64,000 nt of DNA from Bacteroidota bacterium (GTDB lineage: Bacteria; Bacteroidota; Bacteroidia; UKL13-3): NCBI GenBank assembly GCA_027491355.1, contig JAIXWI010000005.1, forward strand, positions 81,537-145,536, written 5' to 3'. A model generated the notes under the pieces. The model was given only the letters and a program-made list of their open reading frames with translations, did no database searches and was not told where the DNA came from. Positions 17,426 through 27,216 of the stretch are shown piece after piece. The translations under genes were made by a program, and so were the position numbers. The first letter of the stretch is position 1. Every line of letters starts with the position of its first letter.

Positions 17426-18289
17426 ATGAGGCAGCTGAAAATTAGTAAACAGTTCACCAATCGCGAAAGCAAATCTTTGGACAAATACCTGAATGAAATC
17501 AGTAAGGTACCGATGATTGACGCGCAAGAAGAAGTGGAATTGGCAAGAAGAATTAGAGAAGGTGATCAGGTTGCATTGGAGCGTTTGGTAAATGCCAACT
17601 TGAGGTTTGTTGTTTCAGTGTCAAAACAATACCAAAACCAAGGTTTAACACTTGGAGATTTAATCAATGAAGGCAATTTAGGCTTGATCAAAGCGGCTAA
17701 AAGATTTGACGAAACAAGGGGTTTTAAATTCATTTCATATGCTGTTTGGTGGATCCGTCAATCAATATTACAGGCTTTGGCAGACCAAAGTCGTATTGTT
17801 AGGTTACCTTTAAACAAAGTAGGTTCAATTGGAAGAATTGGAAACACCTCGGCAAAATTAGAACAAGAATTAGAGCGGGAACCAACCGTTGAAGAAATTG
17901 CAGAAGCAATGGATATTCCATTACAGGAAGTAGAAAATGCACTCAGATCTACAGGTCGTCACTTGAGTATTGATGCCCCGTTAACAGACGGTGAAGACAA
18001 TACCCTTCTAGGTATTCTAGATTCAAACGATGAACCAAGACCAGATGTACAGTTGATCAATGAATCTTTACAAAAAGAAATCAACCGAGTTATTTCTACA
18101 TTGAGTGAAAAAGAAAGAGATGTGTTGAAATTCTATTATGGTTTGGATGGTGGCCCTGCCCATACCCTAGAAGACATCAGTGAAAAAATTGGATTGACCC
18201 GAGAAAGGGTTCGTCAAATCAAAGAAAAAGCACTGAGAAGACTCAGAAAATCAAGCAAAAGCAAAATTTTAAAAGCTTATTTAGGCTAA
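17426..18289 (+). CDS. rpoD: Primary RNA polymerase sigma factor RpoD (sigma-70, short form)
   Basis: Group 1 sigma factor. The 287-aa protein begins almost at region 1.2 ([15 protein letters not shown]) and lacks region 1.1, the normal architecture for the Bacteroidota housekeeping sigma. Region 2 contains [20 protein letters not shown] and [13 protein letters not shown] (core binding and -7 recognition/melting). Region 3 has [14 protein letters not shown], and region 4.2 is the helix-turn-helix [23 protein letters not shown]. The divergent region 2.4/4.2 residues of this lineage recognise TAnnTTTG/TTG promoters, consistent with motifs seen across the window. It is monocistronic, with its own promoter-like region and a strong terminator 2 bp after the stop. 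Confidence 0.97.
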   Translation: MRQLKISKQFTNRESKSLDKYLNEISKVPMIDAQEEVELARRIREGDQVALERLVNANLRFVVSVSKQYQNQGLTLGDLINEGNLGLIKAAKRFDETRGFKFISYAVWWIRQSILQALADQSRIVRLPLNKVGSIGRIGNTSAKLEQELEREPTVEEIAEAMDIPLQEVENALRSTGRHLSIDAPLTDGEDNTLLGILDSNDEPRPDVQLINESLQKEINRVISTLSEKERDVLKFYYGLDGGPAHTLEDISEKIGLTRERVRQIKEKALRRLRKSSKSKILKAYLG

Positions 18290-18290
18290 A

Positions 18291-18324
18291 AAAATCCCGA
18301 TCCAAACAGATCGGGATTTTTTTT
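18291..18324 (+). terminator. Rho-independent terminator of rpoD
   Basis: Perfect 12-bp stem AAAATCCCGATC (18291-18302) / GATCGGGATTTT (18309-18320), loop CAAACA, followed by more T residues (eight T in a row, 18317-18324). The A-rich left side makes it potentially bidirectional. Confidence 0.93.
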
Positions 18325-18407
18325 GACTTCTGTTCTATCCACATCATGGGAAAGAATTTCTTTTTGCTTTGATATAGAATGCTTACACTTGAGTATAATC
18401 TGATCAC

Positions 18408-19838
18408 ATGGCGTTAAGTAGATTTTGGAGCTGGATGTTAATAGCCAGTATTTGTTTTGTATTTTATTTGATGGTAACAGGAAAATTGTATACCCTCAAT
18501 GGCTTGGTCAATGGCAAACAAAGCGACCCTGTTTTGCAAAAAGAAATGAATTTTGAGCCTACTCAATTTGACAGTGCTTTTGTACAACAAATTCAGGCCG
18601 CCGAAAACAAACAAGTAGTCTCGAACGATACACTTTACCAATTAACCAACAAGCAAACAATAGAAGTTTATTATGGCAAACAAGCAGCAGATGGGCTCTT
18701 TACAACCTGTAAAAACACCATGACCGATTTGTGGTTGCCATTGATTGGTTACCTGACATTTTTTTGTGGCTTGCTCAATTTATTAAAAGATGCAAAAGCC
18801 ATCGATAAAATTGCTGTAAAACTTGCACCTTTTTTTGAGCGGATTTTTCCTGAACTTCCCAAAAATCACGAAGCATTTGGTTATATGACCATGAACTTTG
18901 CAGCAAACTTCTTGGGGCTTGACAATGCAGCTACACCTTTTGGTTTAAAAGCCATGGAAAGCATGCAACAAGTGAATACTAACAAAGAAAAAGCTTCTAA
19001 CAGCCAAATCATGTTTTTGTGCTTGCATGCTGCTGGTTTGACACTCATTCCTACATCAATTATTGGATACCGTGCGGCACAACATGCCAGCAATCCTGCA
19101 GACATTATGGTACCAACAATTGTCACCTCATTTATTGGCACACTTGCCGCTTTACTATTTGTAAGTATCAAACAAAAAATAAATTTATTAAATGGTGTAG
19201 TCATAGGTGCAGTGAGTATTGTAACAGGTATAATTGTTTTACTGATGGTTTATATCCAACAACTTGTTGGACTCGAAAAAATTCATTTTACTGGCAATTT
19301 GAGCAATGTGGTATTACTGGCAATTATCTTGTTGATTGTAGCTTATGCTGTACTCCATGAAAAAATATTTACGCAAAACAATTCCAATTTATTCGATTCA
19401 TTCATTGATGGTGCAAAAGATGGCTTCACAACCGGCGTAAGGGTATTGCCATATATGATTGCCATGTTAGCCGCTTTGTCTATTTTCAGAAACTCATCCC
19501 TAATGGAATTACTCATGTCTGGGTTAACAGCTGCTATGAACGCTTTTCATGTAGATCCACAAATTGTTCAATCTATTCCTGTTGCACTCATGAGACCCTT
19601 CAGTGCAGGAGGCGCAAGAGGTTTTATGCTAGATGCCATGAAAACATATGGACCAGACAGTTTAACTGGACAATTGTCCTGCTTGTTTCAAGGAGCAGCT
19701 GAAACAACGTTTTATGTAGTTGCACTTTACTTTGGCTCTGTAAAAGTAAAAGATGCGCGTTATACCTTGGGAATTATGCTACTGGTAGATTTGGTATGTG
19801 TAATAGCAGGAATTGGTATTTGTAAAATTTATTTTTAA
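18408..19838 (+). CDS. SpmA-SpmB fusion, nucleoside-recognition (Gate) domain membrane protein
   Basis: 476-aa polytopic membrane protein combining the two spore-maturation proteins of Bacillus in one chain. The SpmA-like half has NFAANFLGLDNAATPFGLKAM at about residues 163-183. The SpmB-like half has GAKDGFTTGVRVLPYMIAML and RPFSAGGARGFMLDAM near residue 400. Both halves carry the nucleoside-recognition/Gate fold shared with FeoB. In Bacillus the pair is needed for spore-core dehydration; in a non-sporulating Bacteroidota the transported substrate is unknown. It converges on an LD-carboxypeptidase with shared TTAA stop bases. The N-terminal 100 residues between the first two membrane segments are an extracytoplasmic Gln-rich insert. 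Confidence 0.88.
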   Translation: MALSRFWSWMLIASICFVFYLMVTGKLYTLNGLVNGKQSDPVLQKEMNFEPTQFDSAFVQQIQAAENKQVVSNDTLYQLTNKQTIEVYYGKQAADGLFTTCKNTMTDLWLPLIGYLTFFCGLLNLLKDAKAIDKIAVKLAPFFERIFPELPKNHEAFGYMTMNFAANFLGLDNAATPFGLKAMESMQQVNTNKEKASNSQIMFLCLHAAGLTLIPTSIIGYRAAQHASNPADIMVPTIVTSFIGTLAALLFVSIKQKINLLNGVVIGAVSIVTGIIVLLMVYIQQLVGLEKIHFTGNLSNVVLLAIILLIVAYAVLHEKIFTQNNSNLFDSFIDGAKDGFTTGVRVLPYMIAMLAALSIFRNSSLMELLMSGLTAAMNAFHVDPQIVQSIPVALMRPFSAGGARGFMLDAMKTYGPDSLTGQLSCLFQGAAETTFYVVALYFGSVKVKDARYTLGIMLLVDLVCVIAGIGICKIYF

Positions 19839-20755
19839 ATGCCTGCTTGGATACAAGTAACTTTAGAAGGTGTACTGCTTACCGTCATGGTTTTTCCTAT
19901 CAATAAACATTTATTTATTTTTTCGTGACCACATGGCAATCCAAATACAATTGGAATTTGGTAGACCGATAAAGCCTCTTGGATGATTTCATTTGCACAT
20001 TTACCAAATGGGATGGCGTTGTCTTTCATATCGCTCATGCCCCCTATTAAAACTGCTTTCAATCCTTTAAAGAAATTTGCTCTTTTAAGGCCCATCATCA
20101 TGCGGTCTATGTGATACAGGTATTCGTCTAGGTCTTCTAAAAACAAAATTTTATTGCTTGGGTCTGGTAAACTTTCAGAACCCAACATCGCATACAATAC
20201 CGATAAATTACCGCCAATTAATTCACCTGAAACAGGTAGGTTTGTCATGAGGGTGTTATGAGGATGTTGGTCAAATTCTATCGCAACACCTTCGCCAAAC
20301 AATGCACTTTTTAAACTTTCAACAGAAACCCTATCAAAGCGTTCAGGTTGCATGTTAAATGCCATGCATGCATGCATACTTGGTATATGATATTTTGCAG
20401 ACAAATGCGCTAAAAACACCGTAATATCACTAAAGCCAATGAGCCATTTAGGTTGTTGTAGAAACTTGTCAAAGTTCAAAGAGTCGATGATTCGTATACT
20501 TCCATAACCACCTCTGGCAAACAAAATGGCTTCAATTTGAGGGTCATCCAAAAGTTGTTGTAAACCCATTGTTCTGACTTCATCTGTTCCGGCAAACTGA
20601 TGCTGTTCCTCATAAATTGTGTCCGATAAAACAACCTTTAAACCCCAAGATGCTAATACAGCAACTGCATCAGCAATTTCTGCTGCATTTACCTTTCTTG
20701 CACTGGCAGCAATAGCAATGGTAGATCCTGGTTTGAGATAGGCTGGACTATTCAT
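19835..20755 (-). CDS. LD-carboxypeptidase (peptidase family S66)
   Basis: Serine peptidase of the LdcA/MccF family. LdcA removes the terminal D-Ala from tetrapeptide muropeptides during murein recycling; MccF relatives cleave microcin C. Product 306 aa, ATG start. FARGGYGSIRIID and GFSDITVF contain the conserved surroundings of the nucleophile (Ser about 109). LEDLDEYLYHIDRMM supplies the Glu, and LPCGHEKINKCLLIG the C-terminal His, completing the Ser-Glu-His triad in the right order. No signal peptide, consistent with a cytoplasmic recycling enzyme, which would fit with anmK further on. It is 8 bp downstream of the mannose-1-phosphate guanylyltransferase. Confidence 0.92.
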   Translation of the reverse strand: MNSPAYLKPGSTIAIAASARKVNAAEIADAVAVLASWGLKVVLSDTIYEEQHQFAGTDEVRTMGLQQLLDDPQIEAILFARGGYGSIRIIDSLNFDKFLQQPKWLIGFSDITVFLAHLSAKYHIPSMHACMAFNMQPERFDRVSVESLKSALFGEGVAIEFDQHPHNTLMTNLPVSGELIGGNLSVLYAMLGSESLPDPSNKILFLEDLDEYLYHIDRMMMGLKRANFFKGLKAVLIGGMSDMKDNAIPFGKCANEIIQEALSVYQIPIVFGLPCGHEKINKCLLIGKTMTVSSTPSKVTCIQAGI

Positions 20756-20763
20756 ATAAAAAC

Positions 20764-21852
20764 TTATGAATATTTTTCGTTGAATTTTACTTTAATATCA
20801 GTAAAAATATCTTTGACTTCTTGTTCTTTATTTTTGTCTGAAATCAATAAAACATCTGGTGTATCTACAACAATTAAATCTTGAACTCCATTTAACACAA
20901 CCATTTTGGTTGCCGAAGCCAATGACTTATCTACCATGCAGTTAGTGGTGTTGTAGGTTAAAACATGAGTACCCTTTTTAACGTTTTGATCGACATCTTT
21001 TTCAGAAATATCATACAAAGAAATCCATGTACCCAAATCATTCCAACCAAAAGTTGCAGGCAACACATATACATTGGATGCTTTTTCCATGATGCCATAA
21101 TCTATAGAAACAGCTCTGGTTTGCTCATAAATTTGTTGAATGACTTCCGATTCTTTGTCTGTAAAATAAGCATCCAAAGCTTCTTTGAACAAAGCAAATT
21201 GCTCAGGTACAAACTCTTTGAAAGCAGATTTAATGGTAGAAATACTGAAAATAAAAATTCCGGCGTTCCATAAAAAATCACCACTATTTAAAAAGGCTTT
21301 GGCCAAATCAAGTGAAGGTTTTTCAGTAAATGTTTTAACTTTTTTTAGGTCATTTGATCCCTCTAAATATTGGATGTAACCATAACCAGTATCGGGTCTG
21401 GTTGGGTGAATTCCAAGCGTAACCAAGGCATGGTTTTTCTGGGCAAAGTGTATGGCATCTTTTACATTGGCCAAAAACAAAGATTCATCTAAAATTAAAT
21501 GGTCGCTGGGTGCAACAATGCAAATGGCGTGTGTATTGATTTTGCTGATTTTACCACAAGCATAAGCCACACAAGCTGCAGTATTTTTACCCATTGGTTC
21601 AGCCAAAATTTGTTGAGCTTGAATTGAGGGTAATTGCTCCTTTACCAAAGCAACATATGACTGATTGGTCACAACATAAATGTTTTCAGGTAAAAAATCC
21701 CGTAAAAACCTTTTATAAGTTTGTTGCAACAAAGAGCTTCCGGTACCAAGAATATCTAAAAACTGCTTTGGGTAATTGCTTCTACTTGATGGCCAAAAAC
21801 GGCTGCCAATACCGCCAGCCATAATAATTGCATAATTATTTTTGTTTTGCAT
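20764..21852 (-). CDS. manC: Mannose-1-phosphate guanylyltransferase
   Basis: Makes GDP-mannose from mannose 1-phosphate and GTP for surface polysaccharides and glycans. The 362-aa product opens with the nucleotidyltransferase signature MAGGIGSRFWPSSRSNYPKQF (G-G-x-G-x-R and PKQF), then has APSDHLI, FTEKPSLDLAKAFL, and WNAGIFIF, the last two typical of the ManC/RfbM catalytic domain. It is the single-domain form without the fused phosphomannose isomerase found in about 470-aa ManC proteins. It is divergent from recQ across 167 bp. Confidence 0.9.
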   Translation of the reverse strand: MQNKNNYAIIMAGGIGSRFWPSSRSNYPKQFLDILGTGSSLLQQTYKRFLRDFLPENIYVVTNQSYVALVKEQLPSIQAQQILAEPMGKNTAACVAYACGKISKINTHAICIVAPSDHLILDESLFLANVKDAIHFAQKNHALVTLGIHPTRPDTGYGYIQYLEGSNDLKKVKTFTEKPSLDLAKAFLNSGDFLWNAGIFIFSISTIKSAFKEFVPEQFALFKEALDAYFTDKESEVIQQIYEQTRAVSIDYGIMEKASNVYVLPATFGWNDLGTWISLYDISEKDVDQNVKKGTHVLTYNTTNCMVDKSLASATKMVVLNGVQDLIVVDTPDVLLISDKNKEQEVKDIFTDIKVKFNEKYS

Positions 21853-22019
21853 AATTTAAATCAGACGCAAATTAGCTGGTATTTTCCAAAGATTTCATAG
21901 TATTATTTTAAAAATAGAAATGTTAGACTTAACTTAGTACACAGATATATAAACTAGCAATTGTACAATTTTACGGCTTCAAATCCGTTTATATTATTCA
22001 ATTTCAATTACTTATAAAA

Positions 22020-24239
22020 ATGGCTGAACAAATTCGCCCAACATTGAACAACACAAAAGAAACAATAGATTTAAAACAAGCCCTCAATACATACTTTGGG
22101 TTCAATAGTTTTAAAGGTGAGCAAGAACAAATCATCACCAATTTATTGGCTGGTAATGACACATTTGTAATCATGCCTACTGGAGGCGGAAAATCTGTAT
22201 GTTACCAATTGCCCGCTTTGATCATGCCTGGCACAGCAATCATCATATCACCCTTAATAGCTTTGATGAAAAACCAAGTGGATGCATTGCGTTCACTCTC
22301 ACATGACAAGGTTGCACATTTTTTAAATTCTTCATTGAACAAAGGAGAAATCACTTCTGTAAAAAAAGACATCAATGCGGGTCAAACCAAAATGTTGTAC
22401 ATAGCTCCTGAAACCCTTAAAAAAGATGAAACCATAGACTTTTTAAAAACCATAGACATTTCATTCGTAGCTGTAGATGAAGCGCATTGTATTTCAGAAT
22501 GGGGGCATGACTTCAGACCAGAATACCGAAGAATCAAACAAATGGTAAAAGAAATCAAAGATGTACCAATGATTGCTTTAACTGCAACTGCAACTCCAAA
22601 GGTGCAGTCTGATATTATGAAGAATTTACAAATGTCAGATGCTACAGTTTATAAATCTTCATTCAACAGAGCAAACCTTTATTACGATATACGCTCAAAA
22701 GGTAAAAAAGGCGAAGCCATCAAAGAAATTGTTTCTTTTATCAAAACAAGGCAAGGAAAATCTGGTATCATTTATTGCTTGAGCCGAAAAAGAGTGGATG
22801 AAATTGCTGGAATTTTACAAGCCAACGGCATCAAAGCGCTGCCTTATCATGCGGGTTTAGATGCAAAAGTTAGGGCCGATCACCAAGACCGTTTTTTAAT
22901 GGAAGATGCCGATGTAATTGTTGCAACCATTGCCTTTGGAATGGGAATTGACAAACCAGATGTAAGGTTTGTTATACATTATGATATTCCAAAAAGTATT
23001 GAAGGTTATTACCAAGAAACAGGCAGAGGTGGACGTGATGGATTGGTTGGCGAATGTGTGTTGTTTTACAACCCTGCCGACATTGATAAATTAGAAAAAT
23101 TTTTAAAAGATAAACCTGTTGCAGAAAGAGAAATTGGCGAGTTGTTGATTTTTGAAACCCAAGCTTTTGCAGAGTCTGCATCTTGTAGAAGGAAATTCTT
23201 ATTGCATTATTTTGGTGAAGAATTTGATGAGAAAAATTGCAATGCCATGTGTGACAATTGCAAGCATCCAAAAGAAAAAGAAAATGCTACAGCTGCTGCA
23301 GTAAATGCCCTCGAATTGATTGCAGAGGTTAAAGGTAAATACAACCTAAAACACATTGTAGATGTATTAATGGGTAATAAAACCCACGAAATTACCATGA
23401 GTGGACACCATGAACTTCCTGCGTTTGGTATAGGTAAATCTCGTGAAGAAAATTACTGGAAATCAGTTATCAGACAATTGCTTTTACAAGGATACATTAC
23501 CAAGAATATTGAGAATTATGGCTTATTGAGCTTGAATGAAAAAGGTGTGGCATTTATTCAATCGCCTACTCAATTTGAAATCAGCCTCGATCATAAATTC
23601 GAAAAAATTGCAGACGACGACGACAGCAGTCCAGAACCTGAAGGAGTTTACGATGAGGTATTGTTGGAATTGTTAAAAGAACTCAGAAAAAAAATAGCCA
23701 AAGAAAAAGGATTACCTCCTTATATTATTTTCCAAGAGCCTTCATTGGAAGAAATGGCGTTAAAATACCCAATAACACTAGAAGAAATCAGTAAAATTTC
23801 AGGTGTAAGTAGTGGAAAGGCCACTAAGTTTGGAAAACCATTTGCCGAACTCATTGATAAGTATGTAAAGGAGAACGACATTGAAAGAACAGAAGATGTA
23901 GTTATTAAATCGGTGGTAAACAAATCTGCACGGAAAATTGCCATCATTACCAACATAGATAAAAGGGTATCGCTTGATGACATTGCCAGAGGCCAAGGCT
24001 TGAAAAAAGATGAGTTATTGGTGGAAATTGAAAACATTGTAAACAGTGGAACCAAGCTGAATTTAAAGGCTTATATCTACGAAATTACAGAAGAAGAAAT
24101 AGTAGATGAAATCATGGATTTCTTCAGAAGCACTCCTGACAACGTAATGGCAACTGCACTCAAAACATATGGCGATGAGTTTAGCAAAGACGATTTACAA
24201 TTGATGCACATTCATTTCATCTCTGAAATGGCAAACTAA
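22020..24239 (+). CDS. recQ: ATP-dependent DNA helicase RecQ
   Basis: 3'-5' superfamily 2 helicase for recombination and fork repair. Product 739 aa. Motif I is MPTGGGKSVCYQLPA, motif II DEAHCISEWGHDFRPEYR (with the RecQ-specific aromatic-rich loop), motif III ALTATAT, motif VI QETGRGGRDG. A zinc cluster (SCRRKF ... NCNAMCDNCKHP) and winged-helix RQC domain follow at about 380-520, an HRDC domain at about 540-620, then an extra helical region of about 100 residues resembling a helix-turn-helix tail common in Bacteroidota RecQ. ATG start; divergent from manC. Confidence 0.95.
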   Translation: MAEQIRPTLNNTKETIDLKQALNTYFGFNSFKGEQEQIITNLLAGNDTFVIMPTGGGKSVCYQLPALIMPGTAIIISPLIALMKNQVDALRSLSHDKVAHFLNSSLNKGEITSVKKDINAGQTKMLYIAPETLKKDETIDFLKTIDISFVAVDEAHCISEWGHDFRPEYRRIKQMVKEIKDVPMIALTATATPKVQSDIMKNLQMSDATVYKSSFNRANLYYDIRSKGKKGEAIKEIVSFIKTRQGKSGIIYCLSRKRVDEIAGILQANGIKALPYHAGLDAKVRADHQDRFLMEDADVIVATIAFGMGIDKPDVRFVIHYDIPKSIEGYYQETGRGGRDGLVGECVLFYNPADIDKLEKFLKDKPVAEREIGELLIFETQAFAESASCRRKFLLHYFGEEFDEKNCNAMCDNCKHPKEKENATAAAVNALELIAEVKGKYNLKHIVDVLMGNKTHEITMSGHHELPAFGIGKSREENYWKSVIRQLLLQGYITKNIENYGLLSLNEKGVAFIQSPTQFEISLDHKFEKIADDDDSSPEPEGVYDEVLLELLKELRKKIAKEKGLPPYIIFQEPSLEEMALKYPITLEEISKISGVSSGKATKFGKPFAELIDKYVKENDIERTEDVVIKSVVNKSARKIAIITNIDKRVSLDDIARGQGLKKDELLVEIENIVNSGTKLNLKAYIYEITEEEIVDEIMDFFRSTPDNVMATALKTYGDEFSKDDLQLMHIHFISEMAN

Positions 24240-24256
24240 GCTTTTTTAAAAATAAA

Positions 24257-24286
24257 TTTGTTTGTGCTGTCTATTTGATACATTTG
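24257..24286 (+). promoter_or_regulatory. Promoter of the potassium transporter gene
   Basis: TTTG at 24257-24260, an 18-nt spacer, and an exact TAnnTTTG element TACATTTG at 24279-24286. The GTG start lies 20 bp downstream. Among the best promoter matches in the window. Confidence 0.5.
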
Positions 24287-24306
24287 TTGCCTGATTATTT
24301 TTTCAA

Positions 24307-26295
24307 GTGAATCATCAACATGAGAATAGCCACAAAGTTTCTGTGGCTGGGCTTATTGTAGCCCTCGGCATTATCTATGGAGACATAGGAACTTCGCCAC
24401 TGTATGTAGTAAAAGCCCTTACTAAAGGACAAAATATTACAGAAGATTTTATAAAAGGAGGTCTTTCTTGTATTGTATGGACCATTACTTTGCTCACTAC
24501 TGTTAAGTATGTAACACTTGCCTTGCGCGCAGACAACAATGGTGAAGGTGGTATTTTTTCTTTGTTTGCATTAGTCAAAAGAAGAAAACCTTTCTTGATT
24601 GTTGCTGCCATTATTGGAGGATGTACTTTATTGGCAGATGGTATGATTACCCCTCCAATTTCTGTTTCTTCTGCTGTAGAAGGATTGCTCATTTTAAACC
24701 CAGACATTCCAACCATCCCAATTGTATTGACCATCATTACATTATTGTTTTTAATGCAAAGAATGGGCACCTCTGTAGTAGGTAAAATGTTTGGCCCTGT
24801 AATGTTGATATGGTTCAGTATGCTAGGCATTTTAGGTATTTCATATATCATAAAATACCCATCAATTTTGGAAGCATTGAATCCTTATTATGCATACGAA
24901 TTCTTAGCCGTTCCAAGTCATTTTTGGCTGTTAGGTGCTGTTTTCTTGTGTTCTACAGGTGCAGAGGCTTTGTATTCAGACATGGGTCATTGTGGTAAAA
25001 ATAACATCAGGGTTAGTTGGGCATTTGTAAAAACAACTTTGTTATTGAACTACTTTGGACAGGGTGCTTGGATATTGGAGAAATTAAACAAGAATCAATC
25101 TATTCAAATTGAAGAAAATCCTTTTTTCTCTATCATGCCTGAATGGTTTTTATTGACTGGTATCATAGTAGCTACTGTAGCAGCCATTATTGCTTCACAA
25201 GCTTTAATAAGTGGTTCGTTTACGCTAGTAGCAGAAGCGCTGAGGTTAAATGTTTGGCCTAAAGTAACCATTAAATACCCCACCAATTTAAAAGGGCAGA
25301 TTTATGTGCCAAGTGTTAACTGGCTCCTTTGGATTGGATGTGTAACCATTGTATTGTACTTTAAAGAGTCTGCTAAAATGGAGGCTGCTTATGGCCTGGC
25401 CATTATCATTACCATGATCATGACCACCATTTTGCTCATGAATTTCTTGCAAAAAATAAAGGCACCTAAATTATTAATCGTTGTACTTTCTCTTGTTTAC
25501 GCAACCATTGAAGCGGCATTTTTAATTGCCAATATTGAAAAAATCCCTTCAGGTGGCTGGATGACATTATTGGTGAGTTCAGTCTTCATGGCTGTGATGT
25601 ATGTATGGTATAGAGGCCGTAAAATTAAAAACCGTTTGACTGAATTTGTGAACTTAAAAGATTACCTACCTCTCTTATTTGAACTGAGTAAGGACAACTC
25701 TATTTCTAAATATTCAACCCATTTGGTTTACTTAACCAGTGCCGATAATTTAATGGAAATAGAGAACAAGGTCATTTATTCCATTTTGCAAAAAAGACCC
25801 AAAAGAGCCGATGTGTATTGGTTTGTTCACATTCATGTTGATGACAAACCTTATACCATGGAATACCGTGTAGACCATATCATACCAAATGATGTGGTTC
25901 GTGTAGAATTCCGATTAGGATTCAGGGTTGAACAAAAAATCAATTTCTATTTCAGACGCGTAGTAGAAGAATTGGTAAAGAATGGAGAGGTTGACGTTCG
26001 GTCAAGATACGCTTCTTTGAGGGGCCAAAACATTACCGGCGACTTCCGATTTGTTGTTTTAAAACGTCACCTTTCCCACGACAATGAATTGAGCGGTATC
26101 GAAAAAAGAATCATGGAAATGTACTTCACACTCGACAAACTGAGTTTGAGTGAAGAAAAAGCATTCGGCTTAGATACCTCATCGGTTTTAGTAGAAACTG
26201 TTCCTTTGATGATAACCCAACCTAGAGAATTTAAATTACAAAGGGTTTACAGTAAGACTACATTTGGCAAACCAACATCTTCATCAGAACACTAA
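24307..26295 (+). CDS. kup: Kup/HAK family potassium uptake protein
   Basis: K+/H+ symporter of the KUP family. Product 662 aa with about 12 membrane helices in the first 450 residues and a soluble C-terminal domain. The family signature GIIYGDIGTSPLYV sits at about residues 21-34, with LRADNNGEGGIFSLFAL and LADGMITPPISVSSAVEG following, all typical. ATG is absent near the N-terminus; GTG 24307 (MNHQHENSHKVSVAGL) is the natural start. Its stop overlaps the stop of the convergent methyltransferase gene (CTAA). Confidence 0.94.
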   Translation: MNHQHENSHKVSVAGLIVALGIIYGDIGTSPLYVVKALTKGQNITEDFIKGGLSCIVWTITLLTTVKYVTLALRADNNGEGGIFSLFALVKRRKPFLIVAAIIGGCTLLADGMITPPISVSSAVEGLLILNPDIPTIPIVLTIITLLFLMQRMGTSVVGKMFGPVMLIWFSMLGILGISYIIKYPSILEALNPYYAYEFLAVPSHFWLLGAVFLCSTGAEALYSDMGHCGKNNIRVSWAFVKTTLLLNYFGQGAWILEKLNKNQSIQIEENPFFSIMPEWFLLTGIIVATVAAIIASQALISGSFTLVAEALRLNVWPKVTIKYPTNLKGQIYVPSVNWLLWIGCVTIVLYFKESAKMEAAYGLAIIITMIMTTILLMNFLQKIKAPKLLIVVLSLVYATIEAAFLIANIEKIPSGGWMTLLVSSVFMAVMYVWYRGRKIKNRLTEFVNLKDYLPLLFELSKDNSISKYSTHLVYLTSADNLMEIENKVIYSILQKRPKRADVYWFVHIHVDDKPYTMEYRVDHIIPNDVVRVEFRLGFRVEQKINFYFRRVVEELVKNGEVDVRSRYASLRGQNITGDFRFVVLKRHLSHDNELSGIEKRIMEMYFTLDKLSLSEEKAFGLDTSSVLVETVPLMITQPREFKLQRVYSKTTFGKPTSSSEH

Positions 26296-27095
26296 TTGCC
26301 TTTAGGACGTTCCAACACATAGTAACAGGTAGTTGTAAACCAATCTCTCAACCATGGAATTGCAGCCAATAAAGCAAATTGCTTTTTAGGTTTTACTCCA
26401 AACTTATACAAGTAACTAGGATTGATTAAATACAATTCTCTTTTTTGAATGACAAAACCTGCTCTTTTCACAATGCGTTCAAAACGATTGATGCTGATTT
26501 GGGTTTCTTTTACTTCTAAAATGTCGCGGATACGACCTTCGCTTTCGCCAAATAATTTTAAAATGCCTTTGTAAATGGGCGTTGGAAGTATGTGGAAGTA
26601 AGGTAAAAAATGTAAAAACTTGCTATCTAAACTTTGCTGGTGTCCGCCAAAGGGCATGAGCCATGGTGGAAAGGCAAAGAAAATACGGCCACCTGGTTTT
26701 AAGAAATGAATGATATGTGACACAAACCTTTCTTGGTCATGGATATGCTCAATGGTGTCTTTTAACAAAATCAAATCAAACTTTTCAGTTAAATCTTTTT
26801 CTGGGTCAATGTCGTAAACATTTTTATTGATGATTTGCACCTTTTCAGCTGCAATTTCTGCTTTCAAAAACTCTTTGGCAATATTGCTGGCATAATCCCA
26901 AAGTTCTATTCCTGTAACCCTACAACCCTTATCAGCAAAAGCTTTACAAATGCCTCCATAGCCGCTTCCTACTTCTAAAAATTTCATACCATGAGCAATG
27001 GGAAAAGTTTGCTCAATAAATGGAATGATAAACTGTTGGGTTGTATCCAATTGTTGTTTAAAATACCTGTTAAAATCTGTTTGTAATTCTATCAT
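26292..27095 (-). CDS. Class I SAM-dependent methyltransferase
   Basis: Rossmann-fold methyltransferase of 267 aa. Motif I is FLEVGSGYGGICKAF at about residues 39-53, the acidic ribose-binding residue is in VTGIELWDYA, and motif IV is DLILLKDTIEHIHDQ, followed by FLKPGGRIFFAFPPW (post-motif). The acceptor is not identifiable; similar proteins methylate small molecules, lipids or glycans. The C-terminal third, with TQISINRFERI, is of the type seen in polysaccharide-associated methyltransferases. It is a single gene, convergent with kup. Confidence 0.82.
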   Translation of the reverse strand: MIELQTDFNRYFKQQLDTTQQFIIPFIEQTFPIAHGMKFLEVGSGYGGICKAFADKGCRVTGIELWDYASNIAKEFLKAEIAAEKVQIINKNVYDIDPEKDLTEKFDLILLKDTIEHIHDQERFVSHIIHFLKPGGRIFFAFPPWLMPFGGHQQSLDSKFLHFLPYFHILPTPIYKGILKLFGESEGRIRDILEVKETQISINRFERIVKRAGFVIQKRELYLINPSYLYKFGVKPKKQFALLAAIPWLRDWFTTTCYYVLERPKGN

Positions 27096-27216
27096 ATTGC
27101 GCTAAAACAAACCCAAAGAAAGCAAAAAAATAGGAGAAAATGAGAAAATGAACAGTTCGGTTATAAATCTGCTTTTATTCCTTGCCATTTATTTATATTT
27201 CGGAAATTTTTGATAA

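Noticed and set aside
19019-19360. 113-aa plus-strand ORF inside the SpmA-SpmB gene
   Set aside because: Out of frame with a well-supported gene; Cys- and Trp-rich composition typical of a frame shadow.
21853-22019. Divergent manC/recQ spacer as an operator region
   Set aside because: AT-rich with no convincing dyad or promoter pair.
24375-24851. 158-aa minus-strand ORF
   Set aside because: Antisense shadow of kup, whose membrane helices and family motifs are clear on the plus strand.
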